A stretch of DNA of 64,000 bases. Source: Microbulbifer variabilis ATCC 700307 (GTDB lineage: Bacteria; Pseudomonadota; Gammaproteobacteria; Pseudomonadales; Cellvibrionaceae). Numbering within the stretch: the stretch's first letter is position 1; each line of letters begins with the position of its first letter. The stretch covers positions 1 through 64,000 of the forward strand of contig NZ_AQYJ01000022.1 in assembly GCF_000380565.1 (NCBI RefSeq), in the 5' to 3' direction. The notes below the pieces were generated by a model. That model was not told where the DNA came from and ran no database searches. It saw nothing but the letters and a program-made list of their open reading frames with translations. This document shows, in pieces, positions 1-9,612 of this stretch. The position numbers and the translations under genes were made by a program.

Positions 1-68
1 TTTTATTAAAGGTGGCACGGAAGTCTTTGTGATCGAAAGTTTGGGTTGGGTGGAATAAGAGGGAAATA

Positions 69-95
69 AAAAAGCCCCTCTGAGTGGGGCTTTTT
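69..95. terminator. Bidirectional rho-independent terminator
   Basis: A perfect 10-bp stem (AAAAAGCCCC / GGGGCTTTTT) with a 7-nt loop has a T-run on one side and an A-run on the other. It lies 24 bp past the stop of the minus-strand M28 peptidase and can also end transcription entering from the left. Confidence 0.85.
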
Positions 96-118
96 AAAAT
101 AACTGGAGTATTTATAGA

Positions 119-1528
119 TTACTCAGATTTAGTGGGAATACGCCCGAGGTCACCTTCCATTTCGGTGGCAAGGAAAGACATCACCACCCAGGCAGCGACA
201 TTTTGGCGCAGGTTCTCAGGGTCGATCTTGTCCAGGGTATCGTTGGGAGTATGGTGGTAGTCGAAGTAATCAGTACCATCCTGGTAAAGGCCAAAGGCTG
301 GCACACCCTGGGCGACGAAAACACTGCTATCGGGGCCGCCATAGGATTCGTTATTACCACGCTCAATGCCTAGCGGCGCCAATAATTGCATCATCTGGTC
401 GGCGATATCGAATTTACTCTCCGGCAGCCTAGTATCAAAGCGCCAGACTTTTCCTGCGCCAAAGTCAGATTCTGAAATGGCGATAATGTTGTCGAGTTCA
501 TGGCGGTGGGCATCGATATATTGCTTAGCACCGACCAAGCCAATTTCTTCTGCACCGAACAGGACTACACGCAGGGTGCGACGTGGACGCTCGGGTAACT
601 CACCAATCAGGCGTGCAGTCTCCAAAACAATGGCGACACCAGCACCATCGTCAAGGGCACCTGTGGCTTCGTCCCAGGAGTCCAGATGGGCCCCAATGAT
701 CATGACTTCTTCCGGTTTTTCGCGACCAGTAATTTCCCCAATCACATTAAAAGAGGGGCCATCGGCAAGGCGCTCATTATTCACATTGAGCTTAACTTCT
801 ACAGGTGCACCGCGTTTGAGCATGGCTTCAAGCAGGTTGGCATCGGGTGCTGAGAGCGCCAGGGCGGGGACCGGATTTTTAATACCGTCGATAGACATCA
901 TACCGGTGTGAGCGAAACGGTCTGAGTCTGTGCCGACGGAGCGCAGGAGCAGGGCAGCTGCACCTTTCTCTGAAGCTGCGCGCATACCGCGACTGCGCCC
1001 CTGAACTGCAGGGCCATAGCCTTCACCGGTGCGGGCTTTTTCCATGCGTTTGTTGATAAACGCTATTTTACCCTTAACCTGTTTTGGCGATGCTTTAATT
1101 AAAGCCTCTACATCGGCGAACTCGACAATCTCGGCGGTGAGACCGCCATCGGGTGTTGCAACACTGTAGCCCAGGGAGCTGACAACCAGGGGTTGCGGAT
1201 AAGGAGAAACAACTTCTGCGTGGGCATGGCCACGAGCCCAGCGCGGTACGTCTATCTGTTCCGTATAGACCCGGTCAAAACCCAGGTCTTTCATCTTTTT
1301 CTGAGCCCAGGTCACTGCACGCCGGTCTCCCTCTGTACCTGCGCGGCGAGGCCCAACTTCCACTGTCAATGATTCCACGATGCTGTATGCATCTGAGGAC
1401 TCCAGGGCGCGGTCGCGTAGCACCTCGGCAACTGAGAGGTCCTCCTGAGGCAGCGGTTTTGCCTGGGCGATACCAATCGCCATGGTTGCTATAAGACCCC
1501 CGGTAAGGGATAACAGTGGTTTAAACAT
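119..1528 (-). CDS. M28 family zinc metallopeptidase, exported (carboxypeptidase Q-like)
   Basis: A secreted aminopeptidase/carboxypeptidase-type enzyme, about 469 aa. The N-terminus MFKPLLSLTGG followed by a hydrophobic run ending near AQA is a signal peptide. The middle (about 120-240) looks like a PA-type insert and the C-terminal half is the M28 catalytic domain. Zinc-site motifs are visible: AHLDSWDEATGALDDGAG (His and Asp), GAEEIGL (catalytic and ligand Glu), SESDFG, and YHHTPNDT (last His). I chose the ATG at 1528 because it gives a clean signal peptide and has AAGGAT about 6 nt upstream; the longer TTG start at 1561 would add 11 residues before it. It is probably the last gene of a minus-strand run that starts near 3296. 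Exact substrate unknown; most likely peptide scavenging in the periplasm or outside. Confidence 0.9.
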   Translation of the reverse strand: MFKPLLSLTGGLIATMAIGIAQAKPLPQEDLSVAEVLRDRALESSDAYSIVESLTVEVGPRRAGTEGDRRAVTWAQKKMKDLGFDRVYTEQIDVPRWARGHAHAEVVSPYPQPLVVSSLGYSVATPDGGLTAEIVEFADVEALIKASPKQVKGKIAFINKRMEKARTGEGYGPAVQGRSRGMRAASEKGAAALLLRSVGTDSDRFAHTGMMSIDGIKNPVPALALSAPDANLLEAMLKRGAPVEVKLNVNNERLADGPSFNVIGEITGREKPEEVMIIGAHLDSWDEATGALDDGAGVAIVLETARLIGELPERPRRTLRVVLFGAEEIGLVGAKQYIDAHRHELDNIIAISESDFGAGKVWRFDTRLPESKFDIADQMMQLLAPLGIERGNNESYGGPDSSVFVAQGVPAFGLYQDGTDYFDYHHTPNDTLDKIDPENLRQNVAAWVVMSFLATEMEGDLGRIPTKSE

Positions 1529-1557
1529 ATGTTTATCCTTGATTAACACTCGTTGGC

Positions 1558-1908
1558 TCAAGATTTTGACTGTTTGTCTGATGTATTAATAAGTAGTTTG
1601 CTGCGAATTTGGCGCAGCTGTTCCAGTCCCCTTTCGGTAAATAAATAGGGTGGGCTATCACTGGACTCGTACTCTTCTATTTCCAGGCACTTGAGACGCA
1701 TTTTCTCCAGCTCTGGGTCATGGCGCATCGGAATCGCCACCAAAGCACGCCACTCACTCTCGCTGGCCTGACCGGTAATGGCGTCTTCCAGGCCTTTAAT
1801 AAAAGTGGCTCTATCCATGCGAAAACGCGGGGTACGCAGGTGCATAAAAGTCCAGATTACAATGACGAATGCACAGAAGGACAGCAGCAAGGTGAGAAAC
1901 AGGGTCAC
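1558..1908 (-). CDS. Small single-pass membrane protein, unknown function
   Basis: 116 aa with one N-terminal transmembrane segment (about residues 2-22, rich in Leu/Phe/Val) followed by a charged, mostly helical cytosolic or periplasmic part. I do not recognise a family. The start is GTG at 1908, 5 bp after the TauE/SafE stop, and its stop lies 30 bp before the M28 start codon I prefer, so it looks co-transcribed with both. The middle contains ITGQASESEWRALVAIPMR, a pattern that looks conserved rather than random, which supports a real gene. Confidence 0.65.
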   Translation of the reverse strand: MTLFLTLLLSFCAFVIVIWTFMHLRTPRFRMDRATFIKGLEDAITGQASESEWRALVAIPMRHDPELEKMRLKCLEIEEYESSDSPPYLFTERGLEQLRQIRSKLLINTSDKQSKS

Positions 1909-1912
1909 TTTT

Positions 1913-2680
1913 CTACGGCTCCAATAGTAATTTTATCGAGATAGCCAGGGTGGCAAGAATAATCACAGGCTTAATTAGCTTGGCTCCATGTGTGATAACC
2001 AGGTTGGACCCAAGTCTTGCACCAATTATCTGGGCGGCAGCCATAGTAATACCCAGCATTAGAGAGAGGTGGCCACCTAGTATAAATATAACTAGAGAAG
2101 TGATATTTGTGGCCAAAACCAATGGTTTGGTCGACGCAGTAGCTTTACGCATGTTGTAGCCGAGTAGCGCCGCAAATGCCAAGGCATAAAAGGCTCCCAT
2201 ACCGGGGCCAAAAAAACCTCCGTAAAAACCTATCCCGCCACCGACAAAAAGATGAAAGAGCCTCGAGTCCATTCTGGGTTTGGAGTCGATGTCTGAAATT
2301 CTCGGTGAAAAACTGAAGTAGAGAGCAATGGCGATAATCAGTAAAGGCAGTAATGTATCCAGTGTTTCAACGCCGAGCTTTGTGACAGCCCAGGTCCCCA
2401 TGGATGAACCGATCATTGCTGTGACCAGGCCGGGCCACAGGGGTCTCAGTTGCAAGTGCCCCTTTTGAAAATAGTTAAAACTGGATGAGAGAGTGCCGAA
2501 AACCGCTTGGAATTTATTGGTGCCGAGGGCATCGAGCGGGGGAAGGCCAGCCCATAAAAGTGTGGGCAGGGTGATCAGGCCTCCACCACCGGAGATGGCG
2601 TTGATAAAGCCCGCGGTGAAGGCCACCGCGGTGAGTATCAGGAGTGTGGTTAAGGTTAAATCGCTACTAAGTTCTATCAC
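1913..2680 (-). CDS. TauE/SafE (YfcA-type) anion permease
   Basis: 255 aa inner-membrane protein with about eight transmembrane segments in two repeated halves. GFINAISGGGGLITLPTLL near residue 30 is the first repeat and GFYGGFFGPGMGAFYALAF near residue 155 the second; paired Gly-rich motifs of this kind define the family. Members export sulfite, sulfonates or related organic anions, but the substrate cannot be read here. It starts at GTG and overlaps the 3' end of the upstream acyltransferase by 14 bp, which argues for translational coupling. Confidence 0.9.
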   Translation of the reverse strand: MIELSSDLTLTTLLILTAVAFTAGFINAISGGGGLITLPTLLWAGLPPLDALGTNKFQAVFGTLSSSFNYFQKGHLQLRPLWPGLVTAMIGSSMGTWAVTKLGVETLDTLLPLLIIAIALYFSFSPRISDIDSKPRMDSRLFHLFVGGGIGFYGGFFGPGMGAFYALAFAALLGYNMRKATASTKPLVLATNITSLVIFILGGHLSLMLGITMAAAQIIGARLGSNLVITHGAKLIKPVIILATLAISIKLLLEP

Positions 2681-3296
2681 GGGAGGATTCGTTACCCTCC
2701 AAGGTGCCAGTCTGCATTTTGCGGTGGAACCCCTGGTATTTACTGAAGCGGTGCTGGATCTCTCTCATATCCTCGTCCAGGTTTCCGGTGGGATGGTAGA
2801 GGGAGTCAAGGCAGAAGCGTTTACGTGAAAAATCCCAGGCAACCAATAAGATTGGTACATTGGCTGCGTAAGCAATTCGCAGGAAACCACTTTTCCACTT
2901 GGTAACTTTCTTACGAGTTCCTTCGGGAGTAATACCGACCCACATTTTTTCGTTATTGCGGTACTGCGTGGCTACCTGTTTTGCGATACCCCCTGCGGAG
3001 CCGCGATTGGTAGGGACACCGCCGAGCCACATAAAGAGATTTTTAAAGGGGAAGAAAAAAGCTTCCCGTTTCATCAGCCAGGAAATTTTTACCCTGTAGG
3101 CCATGATAAAAGGCATGGCTACGACAAAATCCCAGTTGGATGTGTGTGGGGCCAGGGCCACCATCACTTTCTTCTCAGGGGGGAAGGTGCCCTCCAGGCG
3201 CCAGCCCATCAGCCTGATCAGCAGCCTGCCAATAGCAGCGGTGACGCTGTTGCCAAGGCGGGGTATCTCTGCCGGTAATTCTTTCTGCTGACTCAT
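2667..3296 (-). CDS. Lysophospholipid/1-acylglycerol-3-phosphate acyltransferase family protein
   Basis: 209 aa PlsC-like acyltransferase. The catalytic HX4D motif is HTSNWD near residue 52, and the substrate-binding EGTR motif is in PEGTRKKVTKWKSGF near residue 124. The enzyme is shorter than typical PlsC (about 240 aa) and lacks a strong N-terminal transmembrane helix; it resembles the short acyltransferases that often sit outside the core phospholipid pathway. First gene of a likely operon with the TauE/SafE permease, the small membrane protein and the M28 peptidase. Acyl donor and acceptor unknown. Confidence 0.85.
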   Translation of the reverse strand: MSQQKELPAEIPRLGNSVTAAIGRLLIRLMGWRLEGTFPPEKKVMVALAPHTSNWDFVVAMPFIMAYRVKISWLMKREAFFFPFKNLFMWLGGVPTNRGSAGGIAKQVATQYRNNEKMWVGITPEGTRKKVTKWKSGFLRIAYAANVPILLVAWDFSRKRFCLDSLYHPTGNLDEDMREIQHRFSKYQGFHRKMQTGTLEGNESSRDRT

Positions 3297-3366
3297 TATG
3301 GATCTCTCAGTCTACTGCTTAAACGCCCTGGAACTGGCAAATGGTCTCAGGAAAAGCCCGCATAAA

Positions 3367-4947
3367 TTAATGCTCACGGGTAGCGTAGAAGCGAATATCC
3401 GGATAACGCTCCTCTGCCAACTGCAAATTCACTCGGGTTGGTGCCAGATAGGTTAGGTGGCCGCTACCGTCAATGGCGAGATTGGTACTTGCTTTGCGTT
3501 TGAAGTTCTCCAGTTCTTTGACGATTTCACTTTCCACCCAACGGGCTGTATTCACATTTACATTTTCGTAAATGGCTTCTACTTTGTATTCGTCCTTAAG
3601 GCGATAGGCAACCACTTCAAACTGCAGTACACCAACGGCACCGACAATAATGTCGTTGTTATCCAGCGGGAAAAATACCTGGGTAGAGCCTTCTTCAGAA
3701 AGCTGTTGTAAACCTTTTTGTAACTGTTTCAGTTTCAACGGATCTTTGAGGCGAATCCGGCGGAACAACTCTGGAGCAAAATTGGGGATACCAGTAAATT
3801 TAAGAGCCTCACCTTCGGTAAATGTATCGCCAATCTGGATAGTACCGTGGTTGTGTAAGCCGATAATGTCACCGGCAATGGCCTCTTCTACATGGGTGCG
3901 GTCGCCGGCCATAAACGTCACGGCGTCGGCAATTTTTACATCCTTGCTAATGCGCACATGCTTCATTTTCATTCCGCGGGAGTAGGTACCGGAACAAACG
4001 CGCATAAAGGCGATACGATCCCGGTGTTTGGGGTCCATGTTGGCCTGGATCTTAAACACAAAACCGGAAAACTTTTCTTCGCTCGGTTCAACCTGGCGCT
4101 CTTGGGTAGCGCGGGACTGGGGACCCGGAGCCCACTCCACAAACCCATCGAGCATTTCACGAACGCCAAAGTTACCAAGGGCAGTACCAAAAAATACTGG
4201 GGTAAGTTCACCCGCAAGGTAAGCTTCCAGATTGAACTCATGGGTGGCACCGCGCACCAGCTCGATCTCCTCGCGGATATCCTCTGCGTACTCCCCGAGC
4301 AATTCGTCAGCCTCTGCTGAATCAAGTCCCTTAATCTGGATATCATCCGGGATGGTGTGGCCTTGGCCTTGGGTAAATACGTGAATCGTATCGGTGTAGA
4401 GGTTGTAAACCCCTTTAAAGCTTTTGCCGGAACTGAGCGGCCAATTGATAGGAGCGGCCTGGATGTTGAGGACCTCCTCAATTTCATCCATCACTTCGAT
4501 GGGGTCTCGAATGTCCCGATCGAGTTTGTTGATAAAAGATAGAATGGGAGTGGTACGCAGGCGGCACACATTCATTAGTTTTATTGTACGGTCTTCGACC
4601 CCCTTGGCCCCATCGATCACCATCAGTGCCGAGTCCACTGCGGTGAGTACCCGGTAAGTATCCTCGGAGAAGTCCTCGTGTCCAGGAGTATCGAGCAGGT
4701 TAACCGTGCGCTCTTTGTAGGGAAACTGCATGACCGATGAGGTGACAGAGATGCCCCTTTCTTGTTCCATGGTCATCCAGTCAGAGCGCGCATGGGGCCC
4801 CTTCTTACCTTTGACAGAGCCTGCCATCTGGATTGCGTTTCCGAACAAAAGTAACTTTTCGGTCACGGTTGTTTTACCGGCATCCGGGTGGGAAATGATG
4901 GCGAAAGTTCTACGTCTTTGAAATCGTTGAGAAAAATCTTGGTTCAC
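3367..4947 (-). CDS. prfC: Peptide chain release factor 3
   Basis: 526 aa translational GTPase that removes RF1/RF2 from the ribosome after peptide release. G1 is SHPDAGKTT near residue 20, the switch-II G3 is DTPGHEDFS near 87, and G4 is NKLD near 141; the RF3-specific C-terminal domain follows. Length matches the family (about 525-530 aa). The start is a GTG with AAGG about 9 nt upstream. Transcribed alone, with 70 bp before the next minus-strand gene. Confidence 0.97.
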   Translation of the reverse strand: MNQDFSQRFQRRRTFAIISHPDAGKTTVTEKLLLFGNAIQMAGSVKGKKGPHARSDWMTMEQERGISVTSSVMQFPYKERTVNLLDTPGHEDFSEDTYRVLTAVDSALMVIDGAKGVEDRTIKLMNVCRLRTTPILSFINKLDRDIRDPIEVMDEIEEVLNIQAAPINWPLSSGKSFKGVYNLYTDTIHVFTQGQGHTIPDDIQIKGLDSAEADELLGEYAEDIREEIELVRGATHEFNLEAYLAGELTPVFFGTALGNFGVREMLDGFVEWAPGPQSRATQERQVEPSEEKFSGFVFKIQANMDPKHRDRIAFMRVCSGTYSRGMKMKHVRISKDVKIADAVTFMAGDRTHVEEAIAGDIIGLHNHGTIQIGDTFTEGEALKFTGIPNFAPELFRRIRLKDPLKLKQLQKGLQQLSEEGSTQVFFPLDNNDIIVGAVGVLQFEVVAYRLKDEYKVEAIYENVNVNTARWVESEIVKELENFKRKASTNLAIDGSGHLTYLAPTRVNLQLAEERYPDIRFYATREH

Positions 4948-5308
4948 TTAGATTTAACCTTATCTGTGTACGCCCTGTGTACACATATAGAAATATACTC
5001 CAAGGCCGAATCCGAAAGGACGCATTATATCAAATTGGCCTTTGGTTTTGCTCTTGGCTGGTGACCAATGAATACTATCCGGTCAGGCTGGTCGATGCTA
5101 ATAGGGTGGCAGGGTAGGCTCTTGGCTGTATACATTTACTGTTGCTGGAGTTGACTCTTTCCAACGTTCCTGGGTTAGCTTCACTGATTAGTTTTCGCGG
5201 TCCATGTTTTGTATTGATGTGACAATATTGACATTTGATGACAGGCTGGGTTGAAATGACTATGGACTTGCTGAAAGTCTTCACACGTCATTTTCAAGGA
5301 GCACTGAA
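4948..5308. other. Intergenic region between prfC and an orphan secreted gene
   Basis: About 360 bp carrying the divergent promoters of prfC (minus) and the small secreted protein (plus). A TTGACA-like box is seen near 5228, but no convincing -10 follows at the right spacing. A 69-codon minus ORF lies here, but its composition gives no support for a gene. Confidence 0.5.
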
Positions 5309-5716
5309 ATGGAAGTTAAACGAAAATTTTTTCTAACAGCAGCATTACTTGTATCAGTAGCGCACTCTGTACCGGCACTGGCATCTACATTATCAACAAG
5401 CATAGAACTCAAAAATAACACTTCTTCTGATAATGTGCTCATTAATGGAACAAATTCAACCGGGATTATTTCTCCATTATTTCCAAGCCCAGCAGTTGCA
5501 AACAATTCGACTTTCCACACCTCTATCACTAATGGTGTGGCGGATGCTGGGGTATTAACCTATCAATCATGTAGGTTCAATTGGTCAGTTATCCAGATGA
5601 ATGGCTACTATCAATTTTCAATAGGAGCAACCCCTTCATCTAAGTGCAGTTCAGATGTATTGGTTCAAAATGTGTTTACTGGGGAATACAAAATAAGATT
5701 CAACATCGACGCCTAA
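5309..5716 (+). CDS. Small secreted protein, unknown function
   Basis: 135 aa. The N-terminus MEVKRKFFLTAALLVSVAHS followed by PALAS is a textbook signal peptide cleaved after ALA. The mature part is about 110 aa, rich in Ser, Thr and Asn, with two cysteines (in SCRFNW and SSKCSS) that could form one disulfide, suggesting a small beta-rich periplasmic or extracellular domain. AAGGAG sits 7 nt before the ATG. Codon use is clearly more AT-rich than the flanking core genes, which together with its isolated position suggests acquired DNA. No family recognised. Confidence 0.75.
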   Translation: MEVKRKFFLTAALLVSVAHSVPALASTLSTSIELKNNTSSDNVLINGTNSTGIISPLFPSPAVANNSTFHTSITNGVADAGVLTYQSCRFNWSVIQMNGYYQFSIGATPSSKCSSDVLVQNVFTGEYKIRFNIDA

Positions 5717-5728
5717 ATAAGTAAGTAA

Positions 5729-5768
5729 TCCTTAGCGAAGGCGATGAGGTGCCTGTCATCGCTAAGGA
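5729..5768 (+). terminator. Hairpin after the small secreted protein gene
   Basis: Perfect 10-bp arms TCCTTAGCGA (5729-5738) and TCGCTAAGGA (5759-5768), 12 bp past the stop. A second pairing AGGC/GCCT is possible in the loop. There is no clear T-run, so termination is plausible but not certain. Confidence 0.55.
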
Positions 5769-6142
5769 TGGACTGGAAAGCAACTGTGTATTTTTTAAGT
5801 GTAAAATTTGAACCTCCCGCTGCTCATCACCTTTGATCGACTAATATTCATTTAAAATCTTTTTGCCTTCGATATCGAAAATCCCTTAGAGATACGCAAA
5901 ATGTAATACCCGCTCAATTTTAACGCAGAAAAAATAATTATTTTCTATTAATTGATTATGGGTAATGGAGATAGATTTATTGAGAAATGCAATAAAAGAC
6001 GCCGTGTAATTGTGTGTGATAAATAATGAAGTTCGAAGCGTAACAACTTACCCCTTAGTGCCGACAAATAATCTCAAGTCAGATTTTTTACTTGAACTTA
6101 GTGGATAAATTTATTTGCGACGGTTATGTAAGGAGAATGATG
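5769..6142. other. AT-rich gene-free region
   Basis: About 370 bp with strong AT content and no coding signal. It must hold the promoter for the gene at 6143; I could not pick a specific -35/-10 pair with confidence. Confidence 0.5.
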
Positions 6143-6583
6143 ATGTGTAATAGTTGTTATAGTTCTGGGGCAACTTATACCTTAATAAATAAAATTGAAC
6201 TGTGGGCCAATAATGGTCTTACCTATACCGATTTGGAGTGTTTGGTTCGTTCATCTGCTGTGACTTATCCAAATACTTATGTTTTTGTTTTTAAAAATGC
6301 AATTATATTTAACGGTACTGCTCGAAAGGTATACGTCGACGTACATTATGTTGGCAACAAAATAATTCCGGGTTCGCCGCGACAAGCATTTGGAGGGCTT
6401 TGGGTGAGCGGAGTTGGAAATCAAGCGATGAAACCAGAACAGCACGGTGGTGTGCTACTAAGACAATTAAAATTGGAGCTTCCCAGTCATGCGCCAAAAG
6501 GTGGAGTAAAAGCTGTATTTGGTGACCGACATGGCAATCAGCCATTACCAAATGGGATAATTCAATCGAATAAGTTAATATAA
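6143..6583 (+). CDS. Orphan protein of unknown function with Cys-rich N-terminus
   Basis: 146 aa, unrecognised. I placed the start at the third of three consecutive ATGs (6137, 6140, 6143) because AAGGAG ends 7 nt before it; a TTG at 6092 would give a longer form without a ribosome site. The protein begins MCNSCYSSGATYT and has no signal peptide. The body alternates polar and aromatic residues (VYVDVHYVGNKI, FGGLWVSG), suggesting a beta-rich fold. The C-terminus is rich in Gly, Pro and Asn. Base composition is AT-rich and unlike the housekeeping neighbours. It stands alone, so context gives no function. Confidence 0.6.
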   Translation: MCNSCYSSGATYTLINKIELWANNGLTYTDLECLVRSSAVTYPNTYVFVFKNAIIFNGTARKVYVDVHYVGNKIIPGSPRQAFGGLWVSGVGNQAMKPEQHGGVLLRQLKLELPSHAPKGGVKAVFGDRHGNQPLPNGIIQSNKLI

Positions 6584-7779
6584 GGTGCTCTTTTCGGGTT
6601 GATATCCTTCCCGCCCGATAAAATACAAGCTTTCCTCTTCGGGTGGGGAAGTATTGGTCTCAAGCTGATTCTGGATGTGAAACTTGAGACTCTCACTTTT
6701 CAATATCATCGATAGCCCAATGTTTGTGACTGTCAGATGCTTTGATGTGTGGCTATGGAAAAGGGTTTGTGTCTCATTTTATCCATCTAAAAAATGTACG
6801 GCATGAGTAGCGGTAGTGCTGGTATAAATCCTTGGTTGACCAATATCCTTTAATCATATTTTTTCTGTTTCTTAATATCTAGACATTTTGCTCTACACAA
6901 AGGCAAATCCCTGGCCGTTGTGTGTGAGTTCACCTGCTTGCTACACGGAGTCGTAAACGGGATTAACCGTTGCGTGTTCGAAGAAAATATCGTTGATAAT
7001 ATTGCGTATCATTAGGTGATGTGATCGCCGAAGTTACCATTACCGCTATACAGACTCCATACATCACCGGTGATTCGTAGGTAGATTTTCGGCAGGTCAG
7101 AAAGTCCATTATTGGGTCGTAATTGCCAGGTGAAGGGAAACTATACAAACGATCGAAAGACTCAATTTAAAGTCTGGCTAGGGAACCCTTTATCTGGGGG
7201 CTGTAGGTCCTCAAAAGAAATGGAAGATACAGGAGGCTTATATATCTCCTGCCTATACCATTAGGTGGGGACTTGCCAAGGGTGATGACTTGAGTAGTTA
7301 GTGGAAGCTGTACCTTAGGAGTGGGATTTGCTGAGGGTGGCAACTTGAGTGGCTTGCAGAAATTTTACCCTTAGAAAATTAACATTTAAATCAGGTAGTG
7401 TTCCACTTCATATTCTTTGTGCCATCTCAGCCACTGTATTCTGCCAAGTGTCCGACAGTGCTCTGTACGTATACATTTTCACGGTTAACAACAAGTCGAT
7501 TTGTGAACATGCCTATATACAGATTTTCTTGTGGTTGAGGTTGGTTTTGTATGCGTCGGTACTGTTTAGAGGGTGGGGTATACTGCGAATTAGGCAATAT
7601 GTGAGCTTGATCAGCGAAGACCAAGCTCCAATGGGCTGAGTTGCTGTCAGGGCTGGCGTTTCTGGACATCTTTCGAATAAAGTTGGCCTTTCAGCCAAAT
7701 CAATGTTGGACGGATTGCACAGTGGGACCAGTCAAGGCTGGTGAACGGGTTTGCAGTTCTCTTAAGCTAAGGGGGATCT
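6584..7779. other. 1.2-kb gene-poor region with imperfect repeats and possible decayed coding DNA
   Basis: No convincing gene. The minus strand at about 7020-7130 encodes a protein-like stretch (for example PKIYLRITGDVWSLYSGNG) in a frame broken by stops, which may be a remnant. An imperfect tandem repeat lies at 7261-7370. A 96-codon plus ORF at 7349 has no ribosome site and an unlikely composition. The last part carries the leader of the Xaa-Pro aminopeptidase. Confidence 0.5.
7261..7370. repeat. Imperfect tandem repeat, two units of about 55 bp
   Basis: Unit 1 (7261-7314) and unit 2 (7315-7370) both begin TTAGG and share GGG-A-TTGC--AGGGTG and ACTTGAGT blocks, with the same block order and spacing. 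By eye identity is roughly 70 percent. Not part of any recognised gene. Confidence 0.6.
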
Positions 7780-9543
7780 ATGAGTCAGGACAGGTTGCAG
7801 GCGTTGCGTGGTGAGCTCAAGCGGCAGGGGGTGGAGGCCTTCCTGGTTCCCCGCGCTGATGAATATCAGAATGAGTATGTACCCGCCGCCGATGAACGAC
7901 TGTCCTGGATAACTGGGTTTACCGGGTCCGCCGGCATGGCAGTAATCAGTCAGAGGGAAGCAGCGCTGTTTGTCGATGGGCGTTATACATTGCAGGGAGA
8001 GCAGCAGATAGGGGATCAACCCATTGAGTTGGAAAACCTTGATGGTCAGGCTATTGCTGCTTGGGTTTGCGATCAATTACGTGAAGGACAGTCGCTTGGC
8101 TTTGACCCACGTCTACATACCGAACCTGGACTGGCACTGCTGAAAAAGCGTCTCGCCGAGAGGGATATCTCTCTCCGGCCACTGGAACAAAATCCAATAG
8201 ATGCGGTTTGGCGGGATCGGCCCCACCCCCCCTGTGGAGCCGCGCGTCCACATCCATTGGTATTTACCGGGGAGCACTCTAGAGAAAAGCGCCAGCGTAT
8301 TGCTGGATTACTGGCGGAAAAACGTGTAGATGCCCTTTGGCTGCCCAACCCCGAAAGCTGCGCTTGGCTTTTTAATATCCGCGGTGATGATATTCCCCAC
8401 CTCCCCGTTGCCCTGGCTAATGCGGTGTTGTACCGGGATGGCAGTGCCACACTGTACCTGGCCGAGCAGGCTATTGGTGAAGGGGTGCTGGAGCATCTGG
8501 ATCACGAAGTGACACTGGTGTCAGAAAAAGGGCAGTTATTCGAAGACTTGCGCCGTCGCCATGCCAATAAGATCTGGGTAGATGCCTCAATAAGCAATTG
8601 CTGGACCCTGCAGCAGCTGCGCGAACTGGATTTACAGTTGCTACTTGAGCGCGATCCCGTGATTGAGGCGAAGGCTTGTAAAAATTCTGTGGAGCTGGCC
8701 GGCTCCAGGGCCGCCCATGAGCGCGATGGCGCGGCACTGTGTGAGTTTCTGTGCGAGTTACCCAGCGCGGTTCAAAATGGCCTCGACGAACTGTCGGCGG
8801 TGCAACTGCTGTATAGCAAGCGCGAGGAGCGCGAGGGTTTTCGCGGAAATAGTTTTGAAACTATCTCGGGCTACGGACCTAACGGTGCCATTGTGCACTA
8901 CCGGGTGAGTGATCAATCCAGCTTGGCGATGAAAGCGGAAAGCATTTACCTGTGTGATTCCGGGGCTCAATACCCGGATGGCACCACCGATGTCACTCGC
9001 ACAGTGGCCCTGGGGAAATTTCCGGCACCTGCAAAGGAGCACTTTACCAGAGTACTGAAGGGCCACATTGCAATAGCCACCCTCCGCTTCCCACTAGGCA
9101 CCTGCGGAGAGCAGATAGATGCTATCGCAAGGCGCTCACTGTGGGAGGCGGGTCTGGATTATGCTCATGGTACAGGCCATGGGGTTGGCAGTTTCTTAAG
9201 TGTGCATGAAGGACCACAGAGAATTGGCAAGGTAGCCACTGGTGTGGCATTGCAGCCAGGCATGATTCTTTCCAATGAGCCCGGCTTTTACCTTACCGGC
9301 CAATATGGAATTCGAATAGAAAATCTGGTTTTCGTTAAAGAGAGTGCGGATTACATCGGTTTTCTGGAGTTTGAGGAGCTGACATTGGCGCCGATCGATC
9401 ACCGTTTAATTGATGTGGAGCTGCTGACAAAAAAGGAGTTGGACTGGCTCAATCGCTATCACCAGCGCGTACGCGATACTATTACGCCGCTGGTCAATGA
9501 GAAGACTGCCGAGTGGCTGCAAAAGGCGACCGAAGCCCTGTAA
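7780..9543 (+). CDS. Xaa-Pro aminopeptidase (M24B, long eukaryote-like form)
   Basis: 587 aa cytosolic metallopeptidase that removes the N-terminal residue before proline. Two creatinase-like N-terminal domains (about 1-300) precede the pita-bread M24 domain (about 305-520) and a C-terminal M24 tail. Metal ligands are visible: Asp in CDSGAQYPDGTTDVTRT (two Asp), His in GTGHGVGSF, Glu in LSNEPGFYL and Glu in IRIENLVF. The three-domain layout matches animal XPNPEP1 rather than the shorter E. coli PepP (about 440 aa), so I give no symbol. GGGGGA sits 4 nt before the ATG. Confidence 0.95.
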   Translation: MSQDRLQALRGELKRQGVEAFLVPRADEYQNEYVPAADERLSWITGFTGSAGMAVISQREAALFVDGRYTLQGEQQIGDQPIELENLDGQAIAAWVCDQLREGQSLGFDPRLHTEPGLALLKKRLAERDISLRPLEQNPIDAVWRDRPHPPCGAARPHPLVFTGEHSREKRQRIAGLLAEKRVDALWLPNPESCAWLFNIRGDDIPHLPVALANAVLYRDGSATLYLAEQAIGEGVLEHLDHEVTLVSEKGQLFEDLRRRHANKIWVDASISNCWTLQQLRELDLQLLLERDPVIEAKACKNSVELAGSRAAHERDGAALCEFLCELPSAVQNGLDELSAVQLLYSKREEREGFRGNSFETISGYGPNGAIVHYRVSDQSSLAMKAESIYLCDSGAQYPDGTTDVTRTVALGKFPAPAKEHFTRVLKGHIAIATLRFPLGTCGEQIDAIARRSLWEAGLDYAHGTGHGVGSFLSVHEGPQRIGKVATGVALQPGMILSNEPGFYLTGQYGIRIENLVFVKESADYIGFLEFEELTLAPIDHRLIDVELLTKKELDWLNRYHQRVRDTITPLVNEKTAEWLQKATEAL

Positions 9544-9550
9544 TTTTTTA

Positions 9551-9569
9551 GCTGGGGCTTGCCCCCAGC
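9551..9569 (+). terminator. Hairpin between convergent genes
   Basis: GCTGGGG / CCCCAGC with a 5-nt loop, 7 bp after the aminopeptidase stop and before the 3' end of the response regulator. There is no good T-run on either strand, so efficiency is uncertain. Confidence 0.45.
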
Positions 9570-9612
9570 AGTTGTTATAAGCACCAAAATTTGCCTATGA
9601 AAAACAAGGCTA

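Noticed and set aside
366-911. 181-codon plus-strand ORF inside the M28 gene
   Set aside because: Antisense shadow of the M28 peptidase with Ser/Arg-rich noise composition.
5075-5284. 69-codon minus-strand ORF between prfC and the secreted gene
   Set aside because: No ribosome site and no protein-like pattern; probably chance.
7349-7639. 96-codon plus-strand ORF
   Set aside because: No ribosome site, begins inside the repeat, Cys/Trp-rich noise; no support as a gene.
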